Of a DNA stretch of 12,394 bases, positions 1 to 6,771 are shown in pieces. The notes below the pieces were generated by a model that saw nothing but the letters and a program-made list of their open reading frames with translations, was not told the origin of the DNA and did no database searches. Source of the DNA: BS750m-G62 sp046483505 (lineage in GTDB: Bacteria; Planctomycetota; Phycisphaerae; FEN-1346); contig JAWODB010000316.1 of assembly GCA_046483505.1 (NCBI GenBank), forward strand, positions 1 through 12,394. The letters run 5' to 3'. Made by a program: the position numbers and the translations under genes. Position 1 is the stretch's first letter. Every line of letters begins with the position of its first letter.

Positions 1-332
1 CCGGATTGTTTTCCTGACCGATGGAGTGGTTCAGTCTGGTCCAGCGCCAGCAGCACCGCCCCCACCGACAGCGTGGACCGGCTGGTGGCGTGCGTCTCGT
101 CGCGCCGCGTAATGACCACCCGTACCAGCACGACGAGCACCAGGATCTCGACCACCACCTGCGTGATCGCCAGGTCCGGCGCCCCGAGCAGCAGAAACAC
201 CAGGCTCGTGCCGAACCCCACGGCCCCCACGCAGATGACGCTCGAGAGGAGGTCGCGCGTCTCGATGGCGATGAGCGACCCGATGAGCATGAAGCCCAGC
301 AGCGCCAGCAGAATCCAGAGGATGGGGTCCAT
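1..332 (-). CDS. DUF4040 / MbhD-like membrane subunit, partial at left edge
   Basis: Small hydrophobic protein, probably part of the ion-translocating arm of the hydrogenase. The start is the ATG at 332, with GAGAGGAA about 9 bases upstream. About 110 residues are visible before the window edge and no stop is reached. It opens with a membrane segment (residues 4-22), then has a second helix carrying GAPDLAITQVVVE (50-62). That motif matches the DUF4040 domain found in MbhD of archaeal membrane-bound hydrogenases and in the C-terminal part of MrpA antiporters, which read APDLALTQ in this position. It follows the NuoL-like gene by 155 bases, so Mrp-like subunits probably continue off the left edge. 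The final ~14 residues (from about D98) use A/T-ending codons unlike the rest and break the third hydrophobic stretch, so a frameshift or contig-edge error near base 45 is possible. The family call rests on one motif plus context. Confidence 0.72.
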   Translation of the reverse strand, partial: MDPILWILLALLGFMLIGSLIAIETRDLLSSVICVGAVGFGTSLVFLLLGAPDLAITQVVVEILVLVVLVRVVITRRDETHATSRSTLSVGAVLLALDQTEPLHRSGKQS

Positions 333-381
333 GTCGCCGATTCCTCTCTACTCAGATTCGGGCAAACGGAACGCCCGCGTT

Positions 382-481
382 TGTCATTCTGAGGAGGCCG
401 TAAGGCCGACGAAGAATCTCGCCTCGACGCCGCTCCCGCGGCGAGATTCTTCGGCTCCGCACGCGGAGCCTCAGAATGACA
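382..481. repeat. Cruciform repeat with TGTCATTCTGAGG termini, copy 1
   Basis: A 100-base imperfect palindrome fills most of the gap between the NuoL-like and DUF4040 genes. The outer arms TGTCATTCTGAGG (382-394) and its complement (469-481) match over 13 of 13 bases. The inner arms GAAGAATCTCGCC (411-423) and its complement (440-452) match over 13 of 13. A further small hairpin GCTCCG-cacg-CGGAGC lies at 454-469. Related copies are at 2508-2527 (truncated) and 4426-4557. Its right arm ends six bases beyond the NuoL-like stop. Confidence 0.9.
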
Positions 482-487
482 GCCTTC

Positions 488-2470
488 CTACCCCAGCGCC
501 AGCACCGTCACGAGCACCACCAGGCCGACGATGATCCAACTCGCGTACGCCGCCAGCAGCCCGGAGTGCCACGCCCGCAGCCGTTCGACCAGCGTGTGCC
601 CGTACTGCCCCGCCAGGCGGTACACGTCGAACGCGCCGACGGAGGCGTCGCCGAACAGCACCCCCAGCACGGGCAGCCGCTGAATCGTCTCGTAAAACTG
701 CGTGCCGGACACGTGCCAGAGTTCGTCGCTGGTCGAGTCCTCGCCGGCCACGAAGTTGTCGACGACCCGCACGCGCAGGGCCCGGCTGTACAGGTAGACC
801 AGGAGGCCGACCGCCACGCCGACGAGGATGAGGACCGTCGCCGTCGAGGGCGCCCAGAGCCCCGCCCCGCCGCGGACCTCCAGGCCCAGATTGGCCCAGC
901 CGACCGTGTCGAGCCCCGCCACGGGCAGGCCGACGGCCTCGGCCGCCGGCAGGATGAGGCCCGCCACCGCCGGGCCGCCGAAGAGGCCCAATCCCACGCA
1001 CGCGGCCGCCAGGGCGACCATCGCCACGACCATCCAGCCGCTCTCGCGGCCGCCCTCCTCCGCCGGCACCGCCGAGCCGCGCGTCCCCAGGAACACCGAG
1101 TGCAGGACCTTCACGAAACTCGCCAGCGTCAGGGCCGACCCGAACACCGCCACCACCAGGCACACCATCGCCAGGCCCGACCCGGCCCCCAGGGCCCCGT
1201 GGTAGACGAGCCACTTCGAGACGAATCCGTTCATCGGCGGGACGCCGGAGATCGAGAGCGCCGCCACAATGCAGCAGACGAACGTGGCGGGCAGCGCCCG
1301 CGCGAGGCCGCCCAGCCGGTCGAGTTCCATCGTGCCGGTCACGCGCAGGACGGACCCGGCCGTCAGGAAAAGCGTACACTTGTAGATGGCGTGGTTGAGC
1401 ATGTGGAACAGGCCGCCGCAGAACGCCACCGTCGCCACGGCCTGCTGGGCGGGCGTGACGCCGCCGGCGGCCCGTCCGGCCGCCAGCACCCACGCCGCCA
1501 GGCCCATCCCGAGCACCATGTACCCCACCTGGCTGACCGCGTGGAACGCCAGCAGCCGCTTCAGGTTGTGCTGGATCATCGCCATCATCACCGCCAGAAG
1601 AATCGTGGCCGCCCCGACCACCATGAGCACCGTCGCCAGGGCCGCCGAGACGGCGAACACCTCGAACGTGATCCGGGCCAGCAGGTAGATGCCGAGCAAC
1701 TTATCGAGCGCCGCCGGCAGCAGCGCGAAGACGGGCGTCGGCGCGTCCTCGCTGGCCGCAGGAATCCACGTATGCAGCGGCATGGCACCGGCCTTGGCCA
1801 GGGCGGCCGCGGCCATCAGGAGGTACGCGACGGCCATGAGCGGCCGGCCCGTCGCCAACGGGTCGGCGGCGCTCAGGAGGAACAGCGGGTTGCCCTCGCC
1901 GCCCGCCTGCCCCACCATCGCCACGCCCAGCAGGAGGCAGACGTCGGCGAAGCCGAGGATGGCGAAGGTCTTCATCGCCCCCGCCCTGCCCTCCGGCCGG
2001 CCCATGCCGACCAAGAGGTACAGGCCGAGCGTGGCCACCTCCCACGCGACGATGAGCAGGAGGAAGTTGTCGGCCAGCGCCGCCGCCAGCACCGCCGACA
2101 CCGTCAACAGGACCCACGCGTAGAAGCCGGCGGCGCGGGGGTGCTCGGCCATCGCCCGCACGCTGTACAGCGTCACGAGCAGGGCAATCCCCGCCGCCGC
2201 CAGCACGACGAGGCCGGACAGCCCGTCCGCCCGGAACGCCAGGGCGAAGGTCAGCGGCCCGAGGTCGATGGCTGTGCCGGCGTCGGCGTACGGCACGGGC
2301 GGGGCGCGGAACAGCGCGAGGGCGGAGGCGGCCGTCCAGAGCATGACGAGCACCGCCACCGCCGCCGCCACCCGCCCGGCGGCCCGCGGCCGCGACCGGC
2401 CGAGGAGCCCCAGCAGATACACCAGCACGCCCGCCACCAGCGGCACCGTGATGAGCCGGGTGTAGTCCAT
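488..2470 (-). CDS. NuoL/HyfB-like proton-translocating membrane subunit of group 4 hydrogenase
   Basis: Large multi-spanning membrane protein of 660 aa, the antiporter-like ion pump (Proton_antipo_M family) of complex I and group 4 hydrogenases. The ATG at 2470 has GAGGA about 6 bases upstream. Charged residues needed for ion transfer in the family are present inside predicted helices: E144 in LLIVAWEVATLGLYL, K226 just before the PLHTWIP loop (231-237), K257 in ALDKLLGIYLL, and K419 in PPMNGFVSKW. The block ASEDAPTPVFALLP (239-252) is the family signature that follows PLHTW. A C-terminal extension from about residue 550, with an amphipathic stretch and a last helix (about 640-658), is in keeping with the ~670 aa HyfB type rather than the shorter NuoM/NuoN. 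It lies downstream of the large subunit and upstream of the DUF4040 gene. MrpA-type antiporter is the alternative, but the hydrogenase genes next to it favour the HyfB role. Confidence 0.9.
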   Translation of the reverse strand: MDYTRLITVPLVAGVLVYLLGLLGRSRPRAAGRVAAAVAVLVMLWTAASALALFRAPPVPYADAGTAIDLGPLTFALAFRADGLSGLVVLAAAGIALLVTLYSVRAMAEHPRAAGFYAWVLLTVSAVLAAALADNFLLLIVAWEVATLGLYLLVGMGRPEGRAGAMKTFAILGFADVCLLLGVAMVGQAGGEGNPLFLLSAADPLATGRPLMAVAYLLMAAAALAKAGAMPLHTWIPAASEDAPTPVFALLPAALDKLLGIYLLARITFEVFAVSAALATVLMVVGAATILLAVMMAMIQHNLKRLLAFHAVSQVGYMVLGMGLAAWVLAAGRAAGGVTPAQQAVATVAFCGGLFHMLNHAIYKCTLFLTAGSVLRVTGTMELDRLGGLARALPATFVCCIVAALSISGVPPMNGFVSKWLVYHGALGAGSGLAMVCLVVAVFGSALTLASFVKVLHSVFLGTRGSAVPAEEGGRESGWMVVAMVALAAACVGLGLFGGPAVAGLILPAAEAVGLPVAGLDTVGWANLGLEVRGGAGLWAPSTATVLILVGVAVGLLVYLYSRALRVRVVDNFVAGEDSTSDELWHVSGTQFYETIQRLPVLGVLFGDASVGAFDVYRLAGQYGHTLVERLRAWHSGLLAAYASWIIVGLVVLVTVLALG

Positions 2471-2507
2471 GGGCTGTCCTCACAAGCCTCCCGCTGGCGC
2501 CCCGCGA

Positions 2508-2527
2508 TGTCATTCTGAGGGCCGCTT
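2508..2527. repeat. Truncated left arm of the TGTCATTCTGAG cruciform repeat
   Basis: These 20 bases are identical to the first 20 bases of the copy at 4426-4445 (TGTCATTCTGAGG followed by GCCGCTT). The match then stops, and a paired-hairpin element begins 10 bases later at 2537. No complementary right arm is found before the neighbouring gene. This is consistent with a cruciform element broken by a second repeat, or with partial deletion. Confidence 0.75.
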
Positions 2528-2536
2528 GCACCTGTC

Positions 2537-2608
2537 GCGCGGCGGGTCTCCGTACCCGCCGCGCCTCATGCCTGCCTCGGGCGCGGTGGGTGCGGAGACC
2601 CACCGCGC
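2537..2608. repeat. Paired-hairpin element, copy A
   Basis: Two GC-rich hairpins lie side by side. Hairpin 1 has stem GCGCGGCGGGT (2537-2547) and its complement (2554-2564) around loop CTCCGT. Hairpin 2 has stem GCGCGGTGGGT (2581-2591) and its complement (2598-2608) around loop GCGGAG. Both stems are perfect over 11 bases. The second hairpin is nearly the reverse complement of the first, with a C/T difference in the stem. The element starts 13 bases downstream of the large-subunit stop. Total length is 72 bases with a 16-base spacer. Confidence 0.92.
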
Positions 2609-2621
2609 AGCAATCCTCCAT

Positions 2622-4376
2622 TCACACCTGCCCCCGCAGCCGGCGCGTCCGCTCGCGGCTGGCGCGGACCATGTCCTGAAACGTCCCCATCGGTTTGCCC
2701 GTCTCGGCGTCCACGAGGCGGGCCATCCGCTCGGTGCACGAGTAGCACGGGTCCACCGAGGCCAGGATGATGGTGACGTCGGCCACCTGCTGGCCGATGC
2801 ACGAGGCCCGGAACGACGGGATGTTCACGTAACTGGGCGCCCGGATCTTGTGCCGGACCGGCCCCGGCCCGCCGTCGCTGCGGACGTAGTGGAACGTCTC
2901 GCCGCGCGGCGCCTCGTAATGGCCGCACGACTCGCCACGCGGAATGTGGTCCACCTCGGCGGCGATGGGGCCGTCCGGAATCCGGTCCAGGCACTGCTCG
3001 ATGATCTTGATCGACTCGAAGCACTCCAGGCACCGGACGACGGCCTTGGCGAAGACGTCGCCCTCCGGCCGGGTGATGACCTCCCACTCGACCTCGTCGT
3101 AGGCGCCGTGCGGCTCGTCGCGGCGGACGTCGATGGGCACCCCGCTGCCGCGCGCCGTCGGACCGGTCACGGCCCAGCGCTGGGCCTCCTCGTAGGAGAG
3201 GACGCCCACGTTCTTGAGCCGCGCGTGCAGCACCGGGTCGTCGAGGACGGCCTTCGTGATGAGTTCGAGCGGCTCCTTCAGGGAATCGACGGCCTTGCGA
3301 ATTTCGGGGTACAGGTCCGGGCTGACGTCGCGGCGGATGCCGCCGATGCGGTTGTTGGCGTAGTGGATGCGGCTGCCGGTGATCGTCTCGAGGATGTCCA
3401 TGACCGGCTCGCGGTACCGCCAGGCCCACATCCAGACGGTGTTGTAGCCGAGGAAGTGGCCGGCCAGTCCGATCCAGAGCATGTGGCTGTGGAGGCGTTC
3501 GAGTTCCGCGACGATGGTCCGCAGGTACTCGGCCCGCGGCGGGGCCTCGACGCCGCACAGCGTCTCGACGGCCCGGATGTACGCCCACGGGTGGCTGGCC
3601 GAGCAGATGCCGCATACCCGCTCCACGAGGAACGGCACCTGGTCCCACGTCAGGCGGCTGGAGAGTTCCTCGATGCCGCGGTGGTTGTACGAGGTGCGCA
3701 TGTCCATGTCGACGACCGTCTCGCCCTCGCAGTAGAGTTGGAAGAACTCCGCCTCCTCCTGCAGGGGATGGAACGGGCCGACGTTGATGAGCGTCTGGCC
3801 GGGCTTCGGCCGCTTGGGCGTCGACGGCGAGGGCGTGAGGGTCTTCTTCGGGTCGGCCGCCCCGGCCCACTGGTCGGTCTCGCGTTTGCCGGTGCCGTCG
3901 ACCTTCGGCACCTTGAAGTCGCGGCGGAGCGGATAGACGCCCTCGGGCCAGTCGTCGGCGAGGATGAGGCGGCGCATGTCCGGATGGCCGCGGAATTCGG
4001 CGCCCAGCAGGTCGTGCATCTCGCGTTCGATCCAGTCGGCCGCCGGCAAGTCCTGGCCGACCGAATCGATCGCCATCGACGGGGCCTCGGCCAGGCCCTT
4101 CAGCGTGACCACGTACGCGTCGCGGTCGAGGCACCAGTGGTACAGGATGTCGATGCCGTCGCGGACCTCGATGCCGGTGACCGTGGCGAGACGGGCGCCG
4201 AGGTCGTCGAACAGGATGCGCGAGGCCTCGCGGACGCGGGCGGGGTCCACGCGGACCCAGCCGCGCTCGGGCGTCTGCTCCTCGACCTCCAGCACGAGGC
4301 CCCCGAGGGCCGTCAGCACGCGCGACAGGACCGGGCTCTCGACCCGGGCGCCGGTGACACTTTCAAGTTCCGACAT
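2622..4376 (-). CDS. Group 4 [NiFe] hydrogenase large subunit, NuoC-NuoD fusion (HycE/HyfG-like)
   Basis: Catalytic subunit of 584 aa that carries out H+ reduction or H2 oxidation on the cytoplasmic side of the membrane. The ATG at 4376 has AAGGTGA upstream. Residues 1 to about 160 form the NuoC-like domain, with the signature around WIEREMHDLLGAEFRGHP (115-132). The NuoD-like domain starts near residue 192. Both nickel-binding cysteine pairs are present: C255/C258 in ERVCGICSASHP, and C544/C547 in DPCYSCTER near the C-terminus. Complex I NuoD has lost these cysteines, so this is a hydrogenase and not a complex I subunit. After R550 there are 34 more residues beginning with Met. HycE of formate hydrogenlyase has a similar tail after DPCxxCxxR that HycI removes during maturation, so a maturation protease is expected elsewhere in the genome; this is inferred by analogy. 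It is followed by the NuoL-like gene and preceded by the small-subunit gene. Confidence 0.96.
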   Translation of the reverse strand: MSELESVTGARVESPVLSRVLTALGGLVLEVEEQTPERGWVRVDPARVREASRILFDDLGARLATVTGIEVRDGIDILYHWCLDRDAYVVTLKGLAEAPSMAIDSVGQDLPAADWIEREMHDLLGAEFRGHPDMRRLILADDWPEGVYPLRRDFKVPKVDGTGKRETDQWAGAADPKKTLTPSPSTPKRPKPGQTLINVGPFHPLQEEAEFFQLYCEGETVVDMDMRTSYNHRGIEELSSRLTWDQVPFLVERVCGICSASHPWAYIRAVETLCGVEAPPRAEYLRTIVAELERLHSHMLWIGLAGHFLGYNTVWMWAWRYREPVMDILETITGSRIHYANNRIGGIRRDVSPDLYPEIRKAVDSLKEPLELITKAVLDDPVLHARLKNVGVLSYEEAQRWAVTGPTARGSGVPIDVRRDEPHGAYDEVEWEVITRPEGDVFAKAVVRCLECFESIKIIEQCLDRIPDGPIAAEVDHIPRGESCGHYEAPRGETFHYVRSDGGPGPVRHKIRAPSYVNIPSFRASCIGQQVADVTIILASVDPCYSCTERMARLVDAETGKPMGTFQDMVRASRERTRRLRGQV

Positions 4377-4425
4377 GCTTCACCTTCCCTCTCGACTGCC
4401 CCAGCCCCGCGGGCCGGCAAGACGT

Positions 4426-4557
4426 TGTCATTCTGAGGGCCGCTTACGGCCCGAAGAATCTCGCCGTGGTCGTTGCCGTTTCTCGTTTCGCACCCTGGCA
4501 CGGGTACGGCCCGTGCCGTGGCCGGCGGCGAGATGCTTCGCGTCGCTCAGCATGACA
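4426..4557. repeat. Cruciform repeat with TGTCATTCTGAG termini, copy 2
   Basis: Fills the gap between the small- and large-subunit genes. The outer arm TGTCATTCTGAG (4426-4437) pairs with CTCAGCATGACA (4546-4557), with one mismatch. The inner arm GAAGAATCTCGCC (4453-4465) pairs with GGCGAGATGCTTC (4527-4539), with one mismatch. A further hairpin, GGCACGG-gta-CGGCCCGTGCC, is visible around 4498-4517. It has the same architecture as the copy at 382-481, but the centre is longer and different. Confidence 0.85.
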
Positions 4558-4583
4558 CCTCTACGCCCAGGGGGCGTTCCCTC

Positions 4584-5015
4584 TCACAGCGCCGCCAGCG
4601 CCGTGGCGGCGCCGGCGATCATGGCTTCCGGCTTCGGCGGACACCCCGGCACGTAGGCGATGATGGCGTCCGGGTCCTCGTCCCGGATCACCTCGTCCAC
4701 CGGCCGGCTGAAGTGGTACCCGTGCCGGAAGATTCCGCCCGTGCACGCGCACGCCCCGATGCAGAAGACGACGCACGGCTTGGGGGTCTGGCGATAGATC
4801 TCGCGCAGGCGCGGCTCGGCCTGGCGGGTGCAGATGCCCGTGACGAGCAGGGCGTCGGCGTGCCGCGGCGTGCCCACCAGGACCATGCCGAGGCGTTCCA
4901 CGTCGTAGCGGGGCGTGAGGAGTTCCAGGACCTCGATGTCGCAGTTGTTGCACGCCCCCACGTTGACGTGGTAGACCCACGGGGACTTCTTCAGGCCGAG
5001 CATCGTCAGGCTCAT
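4584..5015 (-). CDS. [NiFe] hydrogenase small subunit, NuoB/HycG/HyfI-like
   Basis: Electron-transfer subunit of 143 aa that holds the [4Fe-4S] cluster nearest the NiFe site and docks on the large subunit. The ATG at 5015 has AGAGGTG upstream. Likely cluster ligands are C22 and C25 in GACNNCDIE, C89 in CIGACACTGGIF, and C125 in the PGCPPKPE motif that marks the NuoB/HycG family. The short length fits group 4 small subunits, which lack the extra cluster domain and twin-arginine signal of uptake hydrogenases, so the protein is cytoplasmic and held by the NuoH-like anchor. It lies upstream of the large-subunit gene, separated by a 207-base repeat-filled gap. The identification is firm. Confidence 0.95.
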   Translation of the reverse strand: MSLTMLGLKKSPWVYHVNVGACNNCDIEVLELLTPRYDVERLGMVLVGTPRHADALLVTGICTRQAEPRLREIYRQTPKPCVVFCIGACACTGGIFRHGYHFSRPVDEVIRDEDPDAIIAYVPGCPPKPEAMIAGAATALAAL

Positions 5016-5227
5016 GCGTCACCTCTCGTGCGGAGTGCGGAATGCGGAATGCGGCTTACGTAGGCCGCGGCGTGCCGCGGCAATCCTTGCCCCTTCAAGG
5101 CGCGCGGCCCGCAAGCGGGCCGGCGAACACAGGCCGCACCGCGTATGGCGAAGCCTCCTTGCCACTCGTTCCGCATTCCGCGTTCCGCATTCCGCGTTCT
5201 GAAATCTCAAATCTGAAATCTGAGATC
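5016..5227. repeat. Intergenic repeat block: inverted heptamer arrays around three hairpins
   Basis: This gap between the NuoH-like and small-subunit genes is made of repeats. Four heptamers of the form GCGGAAT lie at 5030-5057. Four heptamers of the complementary form (A/G)TTCCGC lie at 5168-5195, giving long inverted arms. Between them are CCGCGG-cgtg-CCGCGG (5065-5080), CCTTG-ccccttCAAGG (5085-5100) and GGCCCGC-aa-GCGGGCC (5106-5121). A second heptamer family (CTGAAAT, CTCAAAT, CTGAAAT, CTGAGAT) runs at 5199-5226 and stops two bases before the NuoH-like stop codon. No gene is supported inside. Confidence 0.85.
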
Positions 5228-6169
5228 TCACAGCCCCAGCCACGCCAGCACCAGGGCCGCCGCCGCCAGCGGCGCCAGGCCGAACCAGAACAGCCGCACC
5301 ACCTGGTCGATCCGCAGCCGCGGGTTCGTGTTCCGCATCAGGACGACCAGCACCAGCACGACGACGTACTTGCCGGCAAACGCCAGCCACGCCAGCGGCG
5401 AGGCGGCATCGCTCACCCCGCCGGCGAAGAGCGTCACCAGGAAGATCGGGGCCGCCGCCAGCAGCAGCGCCCGCGTCAGTTTGATCATCGCCAGCGGCGG
5501 GCCGGAGTACTCGAGCACCGAGCCGGCCATCAGTTCCGTTTCGGCCTCCGGCAAATCGAACGGGACGAGCGTCAACTTGGCCTGCATCGCCACCAGGGCG
5601 ACGGCGGCCGCCAGGATGCCGCTCAGCGAGAACAGCACCCACCCGCTCTCGGCCTGGAACGTCACGAGGGCGCCGATGGAGAACGTCGCCTCGCCCCCCG
5701 CCGCCACCCGCTGCACCACCGGCACCAGGACCGCCAGGACGAGCGGCAACTCGTAGGAGAGGAGCAGTTTCATCTCCCGGCTGCCCCCGAACGCCGCGTG
5801 CGGCGAGCCGGACGCCAGCGCCCCGTAAATGGCCGCGATCGCCGGAATCGTCAGCAGGTAGATGACCACGATGAGGTCGCCGAGGAACCCCTCGGCCGGC
5901 CACAGGTTGGCCGCCCACAGGATGCTGACCGCCACCAGCCCCGCCGCCAGCCCCACGACCGGGGCCAGCAGGAATCCGCGCCCGCGGGACCGCGACGAAA
6001 CGAGCGTCTCCTTGCCCATCAGTTTCAGGATGTCGTACACGGGCTGGAGCAGCGGCGGCCCCACGCGGTACTGGACGCGGGCCGTGACCTTGCGGTCGAT
6101 CCAACTCGACGCCAGGCCCGCCACCAGCGTGCCGACCGACGCCGCGATGAAGATGCCGATGGTGCTCAC
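5228..6169 (-). CDS. NuoH/HyfC-like membrane anchor subunit of group 4 hydrogenase
   Basis: Membrane protein of 313 aa with about eight predicted helices. It anchors the hydrogenase small and large subunits and links them to the ion pump. Family motifs: DRKVTARVQYRVGPP (25-39) followed by QPVYDILKLMGKE (42-54); GSREMKLLLSYELPL (129-143); and LVPFDLPEAETELMAG (201-216) continuing to EYSGPPLAMIKL, the acidic cytoplasmic loop of complex I subunit 1 and its hydrogenase relatives. The start chosen is the GTG at 6169 with AGGAG six bases upstream. The open frame extends to a TTG at 6199, but that codon lies in a hairpin repeat and has no better ribosome site. Order and content match HyfC/HycD/EchB. 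The gene lies downstream of the polyferredoxin and upstream of the small subunit. Confidence 0.93.
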   Translation of the reverse strand: MSTIGIFIAASVGTLVAGLASSWIDRKVTARVQYRVGPPLLQPVYDILKLMGKETLVSSRSRGRGFLLAPVVGLAAGLVAVSILWAANLWPAEGFLGDLIVVIYLLTIPAIAAIYGALASGSPHAAFGGSREMKLLLSYELPLVLAVLVPVVQRVAAGGEATFSIGALVTFQAESGWVLFSLSGILAAAVALVAMQAKLTLVPFDLPEAETELMAGSVLEYSGPPLAMIKLTRALLLAAAPIFLVTLFAGGVSDAASPLAWLAFAGKYVVVLVLVVLMRNTNPRLRIDQVVRLFWFGLAPLAAAALVLAWLGL

Positions 6170-6186
6170 GATCCGCTCCTCGGACG

Positions 6187-6208
6187 ACGCGCCGGGCAAG
6201 CCCGGCGG
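6187..6208. repeat. 22-base hairpin repeat, left copy flanking the polyferredoxin gene
   Basis: An exact copy of 6927-6948, in the same orientation. It contains the palindrome GCCGGGC-aa-GCCCGGC. This copy lies just upstream of the NuoH-like ribosome site, and the other lies just upstream of the polyferredoxin gene's leader, next to the 3' end of the molybdopterin-fold gene. The two bracket a 718-base segment with the polyferredoxin gene. Confidence 0.9.
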
Positions 6209-6232
6209 CTAAATATGTGGTTTACTTGGTTC

Positions 6233-6267
6233 TTTCCGATTTCCGCTTTCCGGTTTCCGATTTCGGC
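6233..6267. repeat. Five-unit heptamer array TTTCCGN
   Basis: Five consecutive 7-base units read TTTCCGA, TTTCCGC, TTTCCGG, TTTCCGA and TTTCGGC. The array ends one base before the stop codon of the polyferredoxin gene (TAA at 6270-6268 on the minus strand). It is AT-richer than its surroundings and non-coding. It shares the 7-base period, but not the sequence, with the arrays at 5030-5057, 5168-5226 and 10689-10758. Confidence 0.88.
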
Positions 6268-6771
6268 TTATCTCCGCCGGATGGGATGGTCACCGGCGAT
6301 GCGGCCGCCGAGGACCGTCAGGCCCTCGGCCTCGACCTCCTCGGCGGTGGCGAACCGCAGGGCCCCCGTGGGGCAGACGGCCACGCACCGCGGGTCCTGG
6401 CCGCGGGCGAGACGGTCCTCGCACAGGTCGCACTTCGTGACCTGGTGGCCGACCATCTCCAGGGTCAGCACGCCGAACGGGCACGCCCGCACGCACGAGC
6501 CACAGCCCCGGCAACTGAACACGCCGCGGGCCACCACGCCCCGGTCGTCGCGGGTCATCGCCTCCGCCGGGCACACCTCCACACACGCCGGGTCGCCGCA
6601 CTGCCGGCACACGACGGGCAGGACGGCCGGGCCGATGTCGACGAACTGGACGCCCGCCATCTCGCCGTGCCCGTAGAAACACGCCGCCATGCACGACTTG
6701 CACTCGATGCACCGGTCCAGGTCGAGGACGACCCGGCGGTCGACCTGCTGGGCGATGGCTTCGTCCGGCAT
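6268..6771 (-). CDS. Polyferredoxin with four [4Fe-4S] clusters, HycB/HydN-like
   Basis: Cytoplasmic electron-transfer protein of 167 aa carrying 16 cysteines in four cluster motifs: C21-C24-C27-C31; C55-C58-C63-C67 (CRQCGDPACVEVCP); C87-C90-C93-C97 (CRGCGSCVRACPFG); and C114-C117-C129-C133. This layout is the HycB/HyfA/HydN/DmsB ferredoxin family. The start is the ATG at 6771 with GGGAG upstream. The frame remains open further upstream to 7041, but that part overlaps the preceding gene and is a low-complexity hairpin region. It probably carries electrons between the molybdopterin-fold/HydBG-like module and the small subunit, as HycB does in formate hydrogenlyase. It is bracketed by exact 22-base direct repeats, so it may have been added to the operon as a unit. 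Confidence 0.92.
   Translation of the reverse strand: MPDEAIAQQVDRRVVLDLDRCIECKSCMAACFYGHGEMAGVQFVDIGPAVLPVVCRQCGDPACVEVCPAEAMTRDDRGVVARGVFSCRGCGSCVRACPFGVLTLEMVGHQVTKCDLCEDRLARGQDPRCVAVCPTGALRFATAEEVEAEGLTVLGGRIAGDHPIRRR

Noticed and set aside
476..4436. Long plus-strand open frames (476-2518 and 2469-4436) with proteins over 600 aa
   Set aside because: They lie antisense to the NuoL-like and large-subunit genes and are rich in Arg, His, Gln, Asp and Gly with no domain motif, as expected from the reverse strand of GC-rich genes.
488..6169. Respiratory complex I operon
   Set aside because: The NuoD-like subunit keeps both CxxC nickel-binding pairs, NuoC and NuoD are fused, and the quinone-linked gene order of complex I is absent.
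6170..6199. TTG start at 6199 for the NuoH-like gene
   Set aside because: It lies inside the 22-base hairpin repeat. The GTG at 6169 has AGGAG at the right distance and places the first helix normally.
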